From Sporomusa termitida (GTDB lineage Bacteria > Bacillota > Negativicutes > Sporomusales > Sporomusaceae): DNA of 64,000 bases. The position numbers and the translations under genes are program-made. Positions 19,431-28,946 of this stretch are shown here, in pieces; positions within the stretch are counted from its first letter, which is position 1; every line of letters starts with the position of its first letter. The stretch is taken from contig NZ_CP036259.1 in assembly GCF_007641255.1 (NCBI RefSeq), positions 1,550,001-1,614,000 of the forward strand. Direction: 5' to 3'. The notes under the pieces were generated by a model. It was not told the DNA's origin. It saw nothing but the letters and a program-made list of their open reading frames with translations, and did not search any database.

Positions 19431-19504
19431 TTACTGTGTTCACTCTCCTTGTGGTGGAATAAATGCTTTTTGCTGCTTTGCGCGGTAATTAGCGGAAAAT
19501 GCAA
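19427..19504 (-). CDS. Possible 25-codon leader ORF upstream of fdhA
   Basis: On the minus strand a TTG at 19504 opens a 25-codon frame that ends in a TGA overlapping the fdhA ATG (AAATGA). An AGGAGG lies 11 bases before the TTG, a better ribosome site than the AAGGAGAG used by fdhA itself. The peptide is short, basic and His-rich near its end. It may couple translation to fdhA or be chance. Confidence 0.3.
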   Translation of the reverse strand: MHFPLITAQSSKKHLFHHKESEHSK

Positions 19505-19550
19505 TTAGGTTTTTGCCTCCTTTCGTAATTGAATAACCTATTTATATATT

Positions 19551-19589
19551 TTACCAAATATTTTGCATAAATGATATATATCTTGGTAA
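19551..19589. promoter_or_regulatory. Inverted repeat in the fdhA-mobA divergent region
   Basis: TTACCAA (19551-19557) and TTGGTAA (19583-19589) flank 25 AT-rich bases about 120 bases upstream of fdhA. This could be a regulator site; no family is recognised. Confidence 0.3.
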
Positions 19590-19661
19590 CTGCTCAGCCA
19601 GTACAGCCGTTATTTTATCACCGCTTGCTTGCCTGCCGTCAGGGCAAATATGTTACACAGG

Positions 19662-19691
19662 TTGACTTACAGGTCATACTCTTATTATAAT
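19662..19691 (+). promoter_or_regulatory. Sigma-A-type promoter for mobA
   Basis: TTGACT (19662-19667) and TATAAT (19686-19691) with an 18-base spacer, 33 bases before the mobA ATG. Confidence 0.65.
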
Positions 19692-19723
19692 AAAGTCAGA
19701 TTCTGCTTATATACTGGAGCGCT

Positions 19724-20362
19724 ATGAATTTGAGTGAAAATAAGACTAATCTCCAATGGTGCAGGCTGATTACTCCGTTCATATTGGCAGGCGGGAAAAG
19801 CCAGCGAATGGGTACGAGTAAATCTTTTGTAAAACTAGGTTCTCAGCCATTAATAGAGATTGTAATACAGAAAGTTACCGATTTTTTTCATAAGCAGCCG
19901 GTTCTTATTACTAATCAATTTGCTGATTACCGTTATTTAGGCTGTGATATGGTTGGAGATATTATACAAGGCAAGGGGCCGCTGGGGGGGATACAGGCCG
20001 GTTTAATCAAATCTGTCACTCCCTATATCTTTGTCTTTGCCTGTGATATGCCGTTTATTGATAAAACACTTGTGCATTATATGCTCAACCGGCTGGGCAG
20101 GGAGGATATTCTTATTCCCCGGTATGGGACAAGGATGGAACCTTTGCATGCCATTTACTCAAAACGGTGCTTGCCGGCAATTACGGCTCATTTAGATAAC
20201 GACAGGCGTAGTGTGCAATCTTTTTTTGATGAGGTAAATGTTGTTTATATCGATCAGGCAGAAATGAACAGGCTGCAGGTACCGGAATATTGCTTTCTGA
20301 ATATTAATACTAGGGAAGAGCTAGATAATGCCAAGGCTTATCTCGATAATTTGCGCTCGTAA
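19724..20362 (+). CDS. mobA: Molybdenum cofactor guanylyltransferase MobA
   Basis: The 212-residue nucleotidyltransferase attaches GMP to molybdopterin, making the MGD used by both formate dehydrogenases here. The signature ILAGGKSQRMG...K lies at residues 20-33, with DIIQGKGPLGGI and FACDMPFI further on. It is transcribed divergently from fdhA from its own promoter. Confidence 0.9.
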   Translation: MNLSENKTNLQWCRLITPFILAGGKSQRMGTSKSFVKLGSQPLIEIVIQKVTDFFHKQPVLITNQFADYRYLGCDMVGDIIQGKGPLGGIQAGLIKSVTPYIFVFACDMPFIDKTLVHYMLNRLGREDILIPRYGTRMEPLHAIYSKRCLPAITAHLDNDRRSVQSFFDEVNVVYIDQAEMNRLQVPEYCFLNINTREELDNAKAYLDNLRS

Positions 20363-20478
20363 TACTGAAGCCGAATCCTTTCATCCTGTCAGCGGCAGAA
20401 GCCAATAAGGTTGGACTTTAGCTATATGGAATGAGAGGCTTTTACTTTTGGACATGCTGGTACAATGACTGCCAAAAC

Positions 20479-20507
20479 TTGACACTGTCCGTCTGAGCCG
20501 GTATAAT
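20479..20507 (+). promoter_or_regulatory. Strong sigma-A promoter for the valS T-box transcript
   Basis: Consensus TTGACA (20479-20484) and TATAAT (20502-20507) with a 17-base spacer, just ahead of the T-box leader. Confidence 0.85.
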
Positions 20508-20772
20508 GAAAGCAATTGTATACATATCAGCAATGAAGAGAAGAGTATGTTGATACGCCTGGACAGAGAGAAGGCCCGCCGGCTGCAAGGCCTTTCAGTG
20601 AGGTATTAACAGAAGGTCATCTCTGAGCTGCTGGACTGAAAATTTTGTAGGTCCAGCCGCTGTGTCACGTTACGGCATAGCAAGAGTCCGGCACCCAGCA
20701 GAGGCCGGAAATCAAGGTGGTACCGCGGAAGCTAAGCCCTTTCGTCCTTAGGGGACAAGAGGGCTTTTTTTT
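20508..20772 (+). ncRNA. T-box leader (tRNA-Val responsive) with terminator
   Basis: The leader contains the T-box core AAGGTGGTACCGCGG (20714-20728), whose middle pairs with the tRNA acceptor end, and an intrinsic terminator of AAGCCCT (20734-20740) with AGGGCTT plus a T-run ending near 20772. An AGAGAG stem-I motif lies around 20565. A GTC at 20616-20618 followed by A is my candidate for the valine specifier codon. Uncharged tRNA-Val should favour the antiterminator and let valS be transcribed. Confidence 0.92.
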
Positions 20773-20802
20773 ATGAGAAACGATATAATTCAAGGAGGAT
20801 AT

Positions 20803-23463
20803 ATGGAAGAGAAACAGATACATACGATTGCTACTGTGTATGATCCCCAGGCCGTGGAAGCCAAGTGGTATAAATTCTGGGAAGACAACCGGTTATTTCA
20901 TGCTGAGGTTAATAGGGGCCAGGCTCCGTACAGTATTGTTATTCCGCCCCCTAACGTAACCGGACAGCTGCATATGGGGCATGCGCTTGATAATACGTTG
21001 CAGGACATTCTTATCCGTTTCAAACGGTTACAGGGCTATAACACGCTGTGGATGCCGGGCACCGACCATGCCGGTATTGCCACGCAGATTAAAGTGGAAG
21101 AGGTTCTGGCCGAAGAAGGCCAAACCCGCTACGATCTTGGGCGGGATGTGTTTATCAAGCGGGTCTGGGAGTGGAAAGCCCGGTATGGCAGCCGCATCAT
21201 CAATCAGCTTAAGCGTTTAGGGGCCTCCTGTGACTGGGAACGGGAACGTTTTACTATGGATGAAGGCTGCTCAGCCGCTGTGCGCGAAGTATTTGTTACT
21301 TTATATGAGCAGGGGCTGATCTACCAGGGCAACCGCATCACGAATTGGTGTCCACGCTGCCATACCGCCCTTAGTGATATTGAGGTTGAGCATGAAGAGA
21401 AGCCGGGGCATTTATATCACGTACGTTATCCGGTGGCGGGGGCTGACGGTGAATACGTAACCGTAGCTACCACGCGCCCGGAGACTATTCTGGGTGATAG
21501 CGGTGTGGCCGTACATCCAGAGGACGTACGTTATCGTCATCTGGCAGGGAAGTATCTGATCCTGCCAATGCTGGGGCGCCGCCTGCCTATTGTCGCCGAC
21601 GACTATGTTGATCCGGCGTTTGGTACCGGCGCAGTTAAGATCACCCCGGCCCATGACCCGAACGACTTTGATATGGGCCTCAGGCATAAGCTGCCCGAGA
21701 TTGTGGTGATAAATCCTGATGGCACCATGGCCGCTGATACCGGCAAATATGCCGGCATGGATCGTTATGAATGCCGTAAAGCCCTGCTCAATGACCTTAA
21801 AGACCAGGGGTATCTTGTAAAAATTGATGAACACAACCATGCTGTCGGCCATTGCCAGCGCTGCAGCACAGTGATTGAACCCTTGGTGTCCAAACAGTGG
21901 TTTGTTAAGATGGAACCGCTGGCTAAGCCTGCTGTTGCGGCGGTAACCGAAGGCAGAACTCAGTTTGTGCCTGACCGGTTTACTAAGATTTATAGTAACT
22001 GGCTGGATAATATCCGCGACTGGTGCATATCCCGGCAAATCTGGTGGGGCCATCGCATTCCGGCCTGGTATTGTGCCTGTGGCGAGGTTACTGTGTCGAG
22101 GAGCGATATTCACGCCTGCCCCCAATGCGGTGGTGCTGTTGAACAGGATCCGGATGTGCTTGATACGTGGTTTAGTTCGGCCCTGTGGCCATTTTCCACC
22201 ATGGGCTGGCCGGAGGAGACCGCGGAACTTAAACAGTTTTATCCGACAAGCGTGCTGGTTACCGGTTATGATATTATTTTTTTCTGGGTAGCCCGCATGA
22301 TGATGATGGGACTGAAATTTCAGCAGGAGATACCGTTTAGGCATGTGTTTATTCACGGTCTGGTACGGGACAGCCAGGGCCGGAAGATGAGTAAATCGCT
22401 GGGCAATGGTATTGACCCGCTGGAGGTTATCGAGAAATATGGTGCAGATACACTGCGGTTTATGCTGATTACCGGCAATACGCCAGGCAATGACATGCGG
22501 TTTTATTGGGAGCGGGTGGAGTCCAGCCGCAATTTCGCCAATAAAATCTGGAATGCCTCGCGTTTTGTGCTTATGAATCTGGAAGGCTTTGACCCTGATT
22601 TTTCGCCAGATCCGAAAGCATTTACAACTGCAGACCGGTGGATTTTAAGCAGGTATAACACAACGGTTGCTGAAGTAACCGGCAATCTGGAGCGGTTTGA
22701 GCTAGGTGAGGCAGCCCGGACGGTTTATGAATTTATCTGGGATGAATTTTGCGACTGGTATATAGAGCTGGCCAAGGGGCGTCTTTATAACAAAGCCGAT
22801 GCAGCCAGCCGTCAAGTGGCTCAGTATGTCCTTCAATACGTCCTTGGCAATACCCTTAAACTATTGCATCCTTTTATGCCCTTCATTACGGAGGATATTT
22901 GGCAGAGTCTGCCCCAGCAGGGAATCAGCATTATGACTGCCGGCTGGCCGCAGGCGCAGCCGGAATTGGCGAGCGCTCCGGATGAGCAGCTGATGAGCGT
23001 TATTATGGAGACAATTAAAGCAGTGCGCAATATGCGGGCCGAGGTTAATGTGCATCCGGGCAAGAAGAGTGAGGTAATACTTAAGATTGCCGCTGGGGAC
23101 CTTAAAGGGCAGATTGAGGCTAACCTTGGTTATATCAAGACGCTGGCGGCTGCTGAACCTGTCAGCCTTCTTGCCGATAACGGGACAACACCGGAAAACG
23201 CCATGACGGCAGTCATCAGCGGTGTTGAGATCTATCTGCCGCTTAAAGGCCTTATTGATATCGGGAAGGAAACAGCCCGCCTGAATAAGGAACTGGACAA
23301 CCTGGATAAAGAAGTAGCCCGGATTGCCGGCAAACTTAATAATCCGGGCTTTACCGCCAAAGCCCCGGCGGCAGTTATTGAAAAGGAAAAAGCCAAGCAG
23401 GCCGAGTATCTGGAAAAGCAAACCGCTGTCAGGGAGCGACTGGAATATATAACACGCCTGTAA
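20803..23463 (+). CDS. valS: Valyl-tRNA synthetase
   Basis: The 886-residue class-I synthetase charges tRNA-Val. Seen are the HIGH motif as HMGHALDN near residue 50, [13 protein letters not shown], the editing domain, KMSKSLGNG near residue 530, and the C-terminal coiled-coil arm ([15 protein letters not shown]) of ValRS. ATG 20803 after AAGGAGG is the start; the ATG at 20773 is in the T-box terminator tail. Regulated by the T-box leader. folC follows 59 bases later, a common Firmicute arrangement. Confidence 0.97.
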   Translation: MEEKQIHTIATVYDPQAVEAKWYKFWEDNRLFHAEVNRGQAPYSIVIPPPNVTGQLHMGHALDNTLQDILIRFKRLQGYNTLWMPGTDHAGIATQIKVEEVLAEEGQTRYDLGRDVFIKRVWEWKARYGSRIINQLKRLGASCDWERERFTMDEGCSAAVREVFVTLYEQGLIYQGNRITNWCPRCHTALSDIEVEHEEKPGHLYHVRYPVAGADGEYVTVATTRPETILGDSGVAVHPEDVRYRHLAGKYLILPMLGRRLPIVADDYVDPAFGTGAVKITPAHDPNDFDMGLRHKLPEIVVINPDGTMAADTGKYAGMDRYECRKALLNDLKDQGYLVKIDEHNHAVGHCQRCSTVIEPLVSKQWFVKMEPLAKPAVAAVTEGRTQFVPDRFTKIYSNWLDNIRDWCISRQIWWGHRIPAWYCACGEVTVSRSDIHACPQCGGAVEQDPDVLDTWFSSALWPFSTMGWPEETAELKQFYPTSVLVTGYDIIFFWVARMMMMGLKFQQEIPFRHVFIHGLVRDSQGRKMSKSLGNGIDPLEVIEKYGADTLRFMLITGNTPGNDMRFYWERVESSRNFANKIWNASRFVLMNLEGFDPDFSPDPKAFTTADRWILSRYNTTVAEVTGNLERFELGEAARTVYEFIWDEFCDWYIELAKGRLYNKADAASRQVAQYVLQYVLGNTLKLLHPFMPFITEDIWQSLPQQGISIMTAGWPQAQPELASAPDEQLMSVIMETIKAVRNMRAEVNVHPGKKSEVILKIAAGDLKGQIEANLGYIKTLAAAEPVSLLADNGTTPENAMTAVISGVEIYLPLKGLIDIGKETARLNKELDNLDKEVARIAGKLNNPGFTAKAPAAVIEKEKAKQAEYLEKQTAVRERLEYITRL

Positions 23464-23522
23464 TAAATTTAAACGCGGTCAATACTGTCGCTGAGATTAA
23501 TTATTTATGGAGGTGCAGCAAT

Positions 23523-24806
23523 ATGACTTATGAACAAACGTTAGCCTACCTCGAAAATTTGAGTAAGTTTGGGATTAATCTGGGCATGGCCCGCATAGAG
23601 CGGCTGCTGGAGCTTATGCAGCAGCCGCAGCGCCGCTTTAAAACCATCCATGTTACCGGCACCAACGGCAAAGGATCAACGACCGCCATGGTGTCAGCAA
23701 TTCTGACTGCCAGCGGGATTAAAACAGGTATGTATACCTCGCCTCATTTGGTGGATTACCCTGAACGCATGCTGATTAACGGGCAGGAGATCACCAAAGA
23801 GGAGTTTGCCCAGGCAATTCACTATACCAGCCGGTTTGTGGAGCAAATGCTGGCCGCCGGGTTTGAACAGCCGACCGAGTTTGAAGTCATTACGGCTGCT
23901 GCTTTTTACTACTTTGCCGCCATGGGGGTTGAATATGCAGTCATCGAAGTGGGGCTGGGGGGATTGCTGGATTCCACTAATGTTGTTGTTCCTGAGCTTG
24001 CGGTGATTACTAATGTTACGCTGGAGCACACTGATCGCTGTGGTTCCACTATTGCCGAGATTGCCCGGCATAAAGCAGGCATCATCAAAGATAATGTCCC
24101 GGTAGTCACTGCTGCCCGGGGAGAGGCGCTGGCTTTGATCAGGCAGACGGCAGCCGGGAAGAATGCTGCCGTTTACAGTAAAGACAGGGATTTTACCGGC
24201 CGGTTTAAGGGTCTGGCAAACGGTAAACAGCAGGTATGTATTGATGCCGGTGAATTGGGCCGGATTGAAACCGATCTAAACCTTATTGGCTGTCATCAGC
24301 TGGAAAACAGTGCCGTTGCGGTTACTGTCGCTCTAATCCTGGGAACAAAGGATAAGCGGATTACAGCCGGGACAATTCAACAGGCGCTGGCCACTGTATG
24401 CTGGCCAGGCCGGTTCGAAATAATAGCCGGCGAGCCGGTGATTGTCATCGATGGCGCCCATAATCCCGATGGGGCCAGAGTGCTTCGCCAGAACCTGGAT
24501 CAAGTGTTTCCCGGCCGGGAAGTAACCTTTGCCCTGGGGATTTTGCGCGATAAGGATGTAACAGGCATTATCCGTGAACTTATTCGGCCTGTCGACACTG
24601 TTGTTACAGTGCAGCCCCTGTCGTACCGGGCGGCAACACCGGAGGAAATTGCCCGGGAAATAGAGGCCCGCCATGTAGAGGCAGCAGCGGCTATTGGCAG
24701 TGGTATTGAGCGGGCTAAATACTTAGCCGGTTCGCAGGGGGTTGTTTGTGTGGCCGGTTCACTTTATCTAATTGGTGAGGCTCGCCAGATTATTCTTAAA
24801 AAGTAG
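23523..24806 (+). CDS. folC: Folylpolyglutamate/dihydrofolate synthase
   Basis: The 427-residue Mur-ligase-family enzyme adds glutamates to folates. The P-loop VTGTNGKGSTTAM is near residue 45, then the EVGLGGLLDSTN segment, LEHTDRCGSTIAEIA and IDGAHNPDGA near residue 310. It is downstream of valS and likely shares its transcript. Polyglutamylated THF is the form used by acetogen one-carbon enzymes. Confidence 0.93.
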   Translation: MTYEQTLAYLENLSKFGINLGMARIERLLELMQQPQRRFKTIHVTGTNGKGSTTAMVSAILTASGIKTGMYTSPHLVDYPERMLINGQEITKEEFAQAIHYTSRFVEQMLAAGFEQPTEFEVITAAAFYYFAAMGVEYAVIEVGLGGLLDSTNVVVPELAVITNVTLEHTDRCGSTIAEIARHKAGIIKDNVPVVTAARGEALALIRQTAAGKNAAVYSKDRDFTGRFKGLANGKQQVCIDAGELGRIETDLNLIGCHQLENSAVAVTVALILGTKDKRITAGTIQQALATVCWPGRFEIIAGEPVIVIDGAHNPDGARVLRQNLDQVFPGREVTFALGILRDKDVTGIIRELIRPVDTVVTVQPLSYRAATPEEIAREIEARHVEAAAAIGSGIERAKYLAGSQGVVCVAGSLYLIGEARQIILKK

Positions 24807-24836
24807 ACAAATTAGTGTTAATTGTATATAATAGAT

Positions 24837-24873
24837 CTGGCGCTTGGGGGAGATTCAAGCGCCAGTATTGTTT
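24837..24873 (+). terminator. Terminator after folC
   Basis: CTGGCGCTTG (24837-24846) pairs with CAAGCGCCAG (24856-24865), followed by TATTGTTTT. Confidence 0.8.
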
Positions 24874-24965
24874 TAGTATATTGGCATAGGCAAGAAATCC
24901 ACGCTGCTAATTTAATACTATAACGGGAAGAAGAACCAGTAAAATATTGAACCGTAGGTGAAACT

Positions 24966-26204
24966 GTGCGCATTGCATATACGTGTAGGAGCCAACCCCA
25001 ATTCCGGCTTGATTATTTAATTGAGCACTGCATTCTGGCTGTGGCCTTTTTTTTACCTTTATCATTAAATATTACCACATTATTTTTAGGGGCAGGAACA
25101 GTATTATGGATTGCCAAGATGGTGCTGTTAAAAAAACTTTTTTTAAAACGAACGCCATTTGATGAAATGATCGCGTTACTAGTCATCGTGTCGGCAGCGT
25201 CAATCAGCGTAGCTCCTGACAAAGATTTCAGCTTCTACAATTACTATCATTTAATGGGGCGCTACATACTTATTTATTATCTTGTTATTAATAACCTGAA
25301 TGCGATAGAGCAGCTAAAAAGGCTGGTATGGTCAGTTATGGCCTCGGCTGTTGTTGTTACCTGTTACGGTTTTTATCAGTATGTTCATGGTGTCGATATA
25401 TCAGCTTTTCAGTGGGTTGACGGCGAGCAGTTTCCCGAGCTTAAAGTCCGAATTTTCTCTACGTTGCAAAATCCTAACCTGTTAGCCGGCTTCCTGGTTG
25501 TGGTTATGTCGCTGGCTGTTGGCATCGGACTGCACACTGAAAATATACAGGAAAAAGTGTTCCTGTTTGCATTTGTGGCTGTGCTGGGCACCTGCCTGGT
25601 ACTTACCTATTCACGGGGCGCGTGGCTGAGTATTGTGGCGGTGACTGCGCTATGCGGGCGTTTATATAATCGCAAAGTGTTATGGATATTTTTAGTTATC
25701 CCGGCGATTGCCCTCTTTTGCCATGACGGGGTGATGGAACGCCTCCTGTCAATTTTTAATCCGACCGATACTTCGTCAACTCTCAGGCTTGCCCTGTGGG
25801 AAAGTACTGTTGCGATGATTTTAGATAAGCCGTTCTTAGGCATTGGCTGGGGATCCTACTGGCTGGTGTATCCTGACTACGATTTTTTTCTGAACAACCC
25901 GGCGGCAACTATCGTTCATGCCCATAATATGTATCTACATATTGCGGCTGAAATTGGGATTCCGGGGCTAATTGTATTTTTAGCAATTATTTATGGACAT
26001 GCCAGGAAAGCAATTCAGGTTTTGGACCAGACGCAAAATCCCTGGGTGGCCGGGGTAATGCTGGGAAGCGTTGCGGCCGTGCTGGGGCTGGTAGTAAACG
26101 GGTTTACTGATTATATTATGTTTAACGTCCAAATGTCGATGTTGTTTTGGCTCTTAAATGCTGTCATCATCGCTGCTTGGGATTCGAGCCGCCGTTACCG
26201 TTAA
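24966..26204 (+). CDS. O-antigen ligase family membrane protein
   Basis: The 412-residue protein has about ten hydrophobic segments and a large loop with TYSRGAWL near residue 215 and the later HAHNMYLHIAAEIGIPGL, both typical of the Wzy_C/WaaL family. It probably links O-antigen or another glycan to lipid A-core or a lipid carrier at the outer face of the inner membrane, consistent with a diderm Firmicute. It starts at GTG. Sugar substrate unknown; it stands alone between folC and the hydrogenase region. Confidence 0.8.
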   Translation: MRIAYTCRSQPQFRLDYLIEHCILAVAFFLPLSLNITTLFLGAGTVLWIAKMVLLKKLFLKRTPFDEMIALLVIVSAASISVAPDKDFSFYNYYHLMGRYILIYYLVINNLNAIEQLKRLVWSVMASAVVVTCYGFYQYVHGVDISAFQWVDGEQFPELKVRIFSTLQNPNLLAGFLVVVMSLAVGIGLHTENIQEKVFLFAFVAVLGTCLVLTYSRGAWLSIVAVTALCGRLYNRKVLWIFLVIPAIALFCHDGVMERLLSIFNPTDTSSTLRLALWESTVAMILDKPFLGIGWGSYWLVYPDYDFFLNNPAATIVHAHNMYLHIAAEIGIPGLIVFLAIIYGHARKAIQVLDQTQNPWVAGVMLGSVAAVLGLVVNGFTDYIMFNVQMSMLFWLLNAVIIAAWDSSRRYR

Positions 26205-26266
26205 CTGTTAATTGTATAACGCCTAACATTTGCTCTAATATTAAATTCAAATTAAGCGCATTTTAT

Positions 26267-26295
26267 AGAAGGAATTATTGCAAATAACGCGAATA
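26267..26295 (+). repeat. Copy 1 of the AGGA-N-GAATA spaced motif
   Basis: AAGGAATT at 26270 onward and GAATA at 26291-26295, with 20 bases between the G of GGA and the G of GAATA. Three other intergenic copies lie at 35229-35257, 36184-36210 and 47149-47174. Confidence 0.4.
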
Positions 26296-26362
26296 TACAA
26301 ACAATATTACTAATTATGAATATTATTGGGGGGATAATCCCCTTAATTTTTTATATAAAATA

Positions 26363-26380
26363 TTGTGAAATTTCGCACAA
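26363..26380. promoter_or_regulatory. Rex operator upstream of the hydrogenase-sensing cluster
   Basis: TTGTGAAATTTCGCACAA has perfect TTGTG/CACAA half sites around eight bases, the Rex-box pattern. It follows an AT-rich TATAAAATATT stretch that may be the -10 region and lies 26 bases before the first DRTGG gene. A rex gene is encoded in the same region. Confidence 0.75.
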
Positions 26381-26406
26381 GACTATTGCGAGGGAGGTAG
26401 CCTAAT

Positions 26407-26769
26407 TTGAAACTGGCCCAAATACAAAAGGTCCTGGAGGCTGAGGTGCTCTGTGGAGTAGAGTTGCTTGACCAGGAAGCGAAATGTGCTTGCGGATCAG
26501 ACCTGATGAGTGATGTCTTGGCCTTTACTAAAGAGCGGGCTATCTTATTGACAGGGCTGACCCACATTCAGGTTATCCGTACTGCGGAAATGAGTGATTT
26601 GGCAGGCATAATATTTGTCCGTGGCAAACGTCCGGGGCCGGAGGTCATTATAATGGCCCGGGAAATGGGAATACCGCTGTTGCTGACTCAGCGGCAGATG
26701 TACGAAGCTTGTGGCATTTTGTACAAGGATGGGCTGATAGGATCGTCATTAAAGGAGGAAACTCTGTGA
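26407..26769 (+). CDS. DRTGG domain protein, first copy
   Basis: The 120-residue protein matches the DRTGG domain family (KLAQIQKVLEAEVLCG at the start; GIIFVRGKRPGPEVIIMARE; IPLLLT near the end). DRTGG domains also occur beside CBS domains and in phosphotransacetylases and are thought to have regulatory ligand-binding roles. It starts at TTG after GGGAGGT and opens a five-gene module leading to the second hydCBA set. Function not established; a sensing or partner-binding role is inferred from context. Confidence 0.72.
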   Translation: MKLAQIQKVLEAEVLCGVELLDQEAKCACGSDLMSDVLAFTKERAILLTGLTHIQVIRTAEMSDLAGIIFVRGKRPGPEVIIMAREMGIPLLLTQRQMYEACGILYKDGLIGSSLKEETL

Positions 26770-27194
26770 CACCCGAACAAGGCTTAACGCTGGAGTTTGC
26801 ACTGACCGGTGCGGATTTTAATAGTGCCGGCGAGGCTTCAAGCAAAATTAAGCGTACACTGCAACTGCTGGGGATTCGGCCGGATATTATCAGGCGAATT
26901 GCCATCAGTGCTTATGAAGCGGAAATGAATGTCATCATTCATGCGTACCGCGGCTCGATCAGGGCCGACATTCACCCTAATCGCACCGAGGTGACTGTGG
27001 CCGATGAAGGCCCGGGAATCCCGGATATTGAGCTGGCGATGAAAGAGGGATATTCAACGGCGCCGGATTATGTCCGGGAGATGGGCTTTGGTGCCGGCAT
27101 GGGCCTGCCGAACATGGCACGTTGTACAGATAAATTTGATATTAAAACCGAAGCCGGAGTGGGAACACAACTTAGTATGACCATCTATCACTAA
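26766..27194 (+). CDS. RsbW-like histidine-kinase-fold ATPase
   Basis: The 142-residue stand-alone GHKL ATPase domain has an N-box EAEMNVIIHAY near residue 50, G1 box DEGPGIPD near 80 and G2 box GFGAGMGLPNM near 105. There is no dimerisation/phosphoacceptor or receiver domain, as in anti-sigma factor/serine kinases of the RsbW/SpoIIAB type. GTG 26766 is chosen: GGAGG lies just ahead and it overlaps the DRTGG stop. It may phosphorylate or sequester a partner protein; the target is not evident, as no sigma factor or STAS antagonist is encoded nearby. Confidence 0.8.
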   Translation: MTPEQGLTLEFALTGADFNSAGEASSKIKRTLQLLGIRPDIIRRIAISAYEAEMNVIIHAYRGSIRADIHPNRTEVTVADEGPGIPDIELAMKEGYSTAPDYVREMGFGAGMGLPNMARCTDKFDIKTEAGVGTQLSMTIYH

Positions 27195-27245
27195 GTCCGA
27201 CTTTGTTTATGATTAGAGTATGTACAGTTTGGTGGTGAAAAAGCG

Positions 27246-28592
27246 GTGGCAGAACGATACCATTCGGTTCGCCTGACGGATGAGAAATGTCAGGGCTGTG
27301 TGAACTGCACTAGGCGGTGCCCTACGGAAGCTATCCGCATTCGCGGCGGCAAGGCGCAAATAACATCTTCGCGATGTATTGATTGTGGCGAATGTATCCG
27401 CTACTGTCCGGGACATGCCAAGACAGCAGTGACCGATGAGCTTGCCGACCTGAAAAAATATAAATATAATATTGCCCTGCCTGCCCCCAGCCTCTATGGC
27501 CAGTTTAGTGTGGACATTCCGGTAAGGGCTATCCTGTCGGGGTTGTTAAAGCTTGGCTTTAATGAAGTTTTTGAGGTGGCTCATGGAGCCGAAATTGTGT
27601 CCCTTGCCATCCGAGATCACTTAAAACGTAAGGATATCCCCAGGCCGGCAATCTCGTCAGCCTGTCCGGCTATCGTCCGGCTGATTCAGGTAAAATACCC
27701 TGAACTTATCGATCATCTGGCACCCTTTGACGCCCCGGTCGAGGTTGCGGCAAGATTGGCGCGGGCGGAGGCTGAAGAACTGCCGGGCCTCACACCGGAA
27801 AACATCGGTGTATGGTTTATAACGCCGTGTCCGGCGAAGATGACGGCAGTATATCAGCCGCTGGGAGCAGAAAAATCTAATATTACCGGGGCGATCGCAA
27901 TTAGTAAAATTTATCCCGCTTTATTAAAAGTAGTGACTGCCGAACTTCAGGATGCCAGGCGTCAGGCCTCCTGGGTAGGGGTTGGCTGGGCCGTTTCCGG
28001 CGGTGAAACCAATTCGGTTGGCGCGGACAATGTCTTAATCGTTCATGATGTTCACCATGTTGCCAATGTATTGGAGCAAGTGGCCTTAGGCAAACTCAAG
28101 GATGTCGATTATATCGAGATGCTGGCCTGTGCCGGCGGCTGTATTGGCGGCCCTTTAACTGTTGAAAACCGGTATGTCGCCGAACACCGGATGAAACAGC
28201 GTATTTCCAGGAAAAAGATGGAGGACCCTAAATTTGGCAGACTGCCGCGGACCGATTACTCGGAGTTCGAACTTGGGGTAGCCGGACGCCGGGCCATAGA
28301 GCCCAAACCGATATTGCGCCTTGATGCTGATATTACCAAAGCCATGAATAAAATAGAATTTATGGACCGGACTTTAAAGAGTCTGCCGGGACTGGATTGC
28401 GGCTCCTGCGGCTCGCCCAATTGCAAGGCTTTGGCGGAAGATATTGCTCAGGGACTAGCCAGTATGACCGACTGCGTATTTATCCTCCGGAAAAAGGTCC
28501 GGGATTTGGCGTATGAAATGGTTGACCTGGCAGATAAGCTGCCGCCGCCGCTTGATAAAAACCAGGAGTATGAGGAGAAGGAAAAATGTTAG
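27246..28592 (+). CDS. HydS-like putative sensory [FeFe]-hydrogenase with C-terminal Fe-S domain
   Basis: The 448-residue protein has two N-terminal [4Fe-4S] motifs (CQGCVNCTRRC, CIDCGECIRYC), an H-cluster-type domain and a C-terminal CGSCGSPNC cluster near residue 386. The H-cluster motifs deviate: SSACPAI (about 137) has Ala where catalytic enzymes have the proton-relay Cys; TPCPAK (about 196); LACAGGCIGG (about 294). The Cys-to-Ala change is the mark of putative sensory [FeFe] hydrogenases such as Thermotoga maritima HydS. There is no PAS or kinase domain, so output must go through neighbours (ATPase, DRTGG, PHP). H2 or redox sensing is inferred. Confidence 0.8.
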   Translation: MAERYHSVRLTDEKCQGCVNCTRRCPTEAIRIRGGKAQITSSRCIDCGECIRYCPGHAKTAVTDELADLKKYKYNIALPAPSLYGQFSVDIPVRAILSGLLKLGFNEVFEVAHGAEIVSLAIRDHLKRKDIPRPAISSACPAIVRLIQVKYPELIDHLAPFDAPVEVAARLARAEAEELPGLTPENIGVWFITPCPAKMTAVYQPLGAEKSNITGAIAISKIYPALLKVVTAELQDARRQASWVGVGWAVSGGETNSVGADNVLIVHDVHHVANVLEQVALGKLKDVDYIEMLACAGGCIGGPLTVENRYVAEHRMKQRISRKKMEDPKFGRLPRTDYSEFELGVAGRRAIEPKPILRLDADITKAMNKIEFMDRTLKSLPGLDCGSCGSPNCKALAEDIAQGLASMTDCVFILRKKVRDLAYEMVDLADKLPPPLDKNQEYEEKEKC

Positions 28593-28604
28593 GAGGATCT
28601 AAGA

Positions 28605-28946
28605 GTGACTGTTGAAGAATTAATTACACTACTGCCGCTGACAGTCGTGTCAGGGCAGTCCAAGCTTGGTCATGAAATTACCGGCGGTTACGTTTCAGAC
28701 CTGCTGAGCAATGTTATGGGGCAGGCCTGTGCCGGCAATGTCTGGGTTACTATGCAGGGACATCAGAATATCGTGGCAGTTGCATCTCTGACAGGACTGG
28801 CAGCGGTTATTATTGCCGGCGGCGTTAAGCTTGACAAGGATGCTGCCGGCAAGGCCGAGTCAGAAGAAATAGTGATTCTGAGTACGCTGCTTTCCTCTTT
28901 TGAGATAACAGGACGTTTATATCAGTTGGGGATTGCCGGAAAATGA
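28605..28946 (+). CDS. DRTGG domain protein, second copy
   Basis: The 113-residue protein is a second DRTGG-family member (MTVEELITLLPLTVVSG; GGYVSDLLSNVMG; LAAVIIAGG). It is distinct in sequence from the first copy, so the module holds a diverged pair flanking the HydS-like gene. It starts at GTG after AGGAGG, 13 bases after the HydS-like stop, and overlaps the PHP gene by four bases. Function not established. Confidence 0.7.
   Translation: MTVEELITLLPLTVVSGQSKLGHEITGGYVSDLLSNVMGQACAGNVWVTMQGHQNIVAVASLTGLAAVIIAGGVKLDKDAAGKAESEEIVILSTLLSSFEITGRLYQLGIAGK

Noticed and set aside
20363-20480. Possible small gene between mobA and the valS promoter
   Set aside because: No frame with a start and ribosome site was found; the stretch appears to be spacer before the T-box promoter.
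21412-22356. Long minus-strand frame inside valS
   Set aside because: It is the antisense shadow of a clear valyl-tRNA synthetase and has no homology features.
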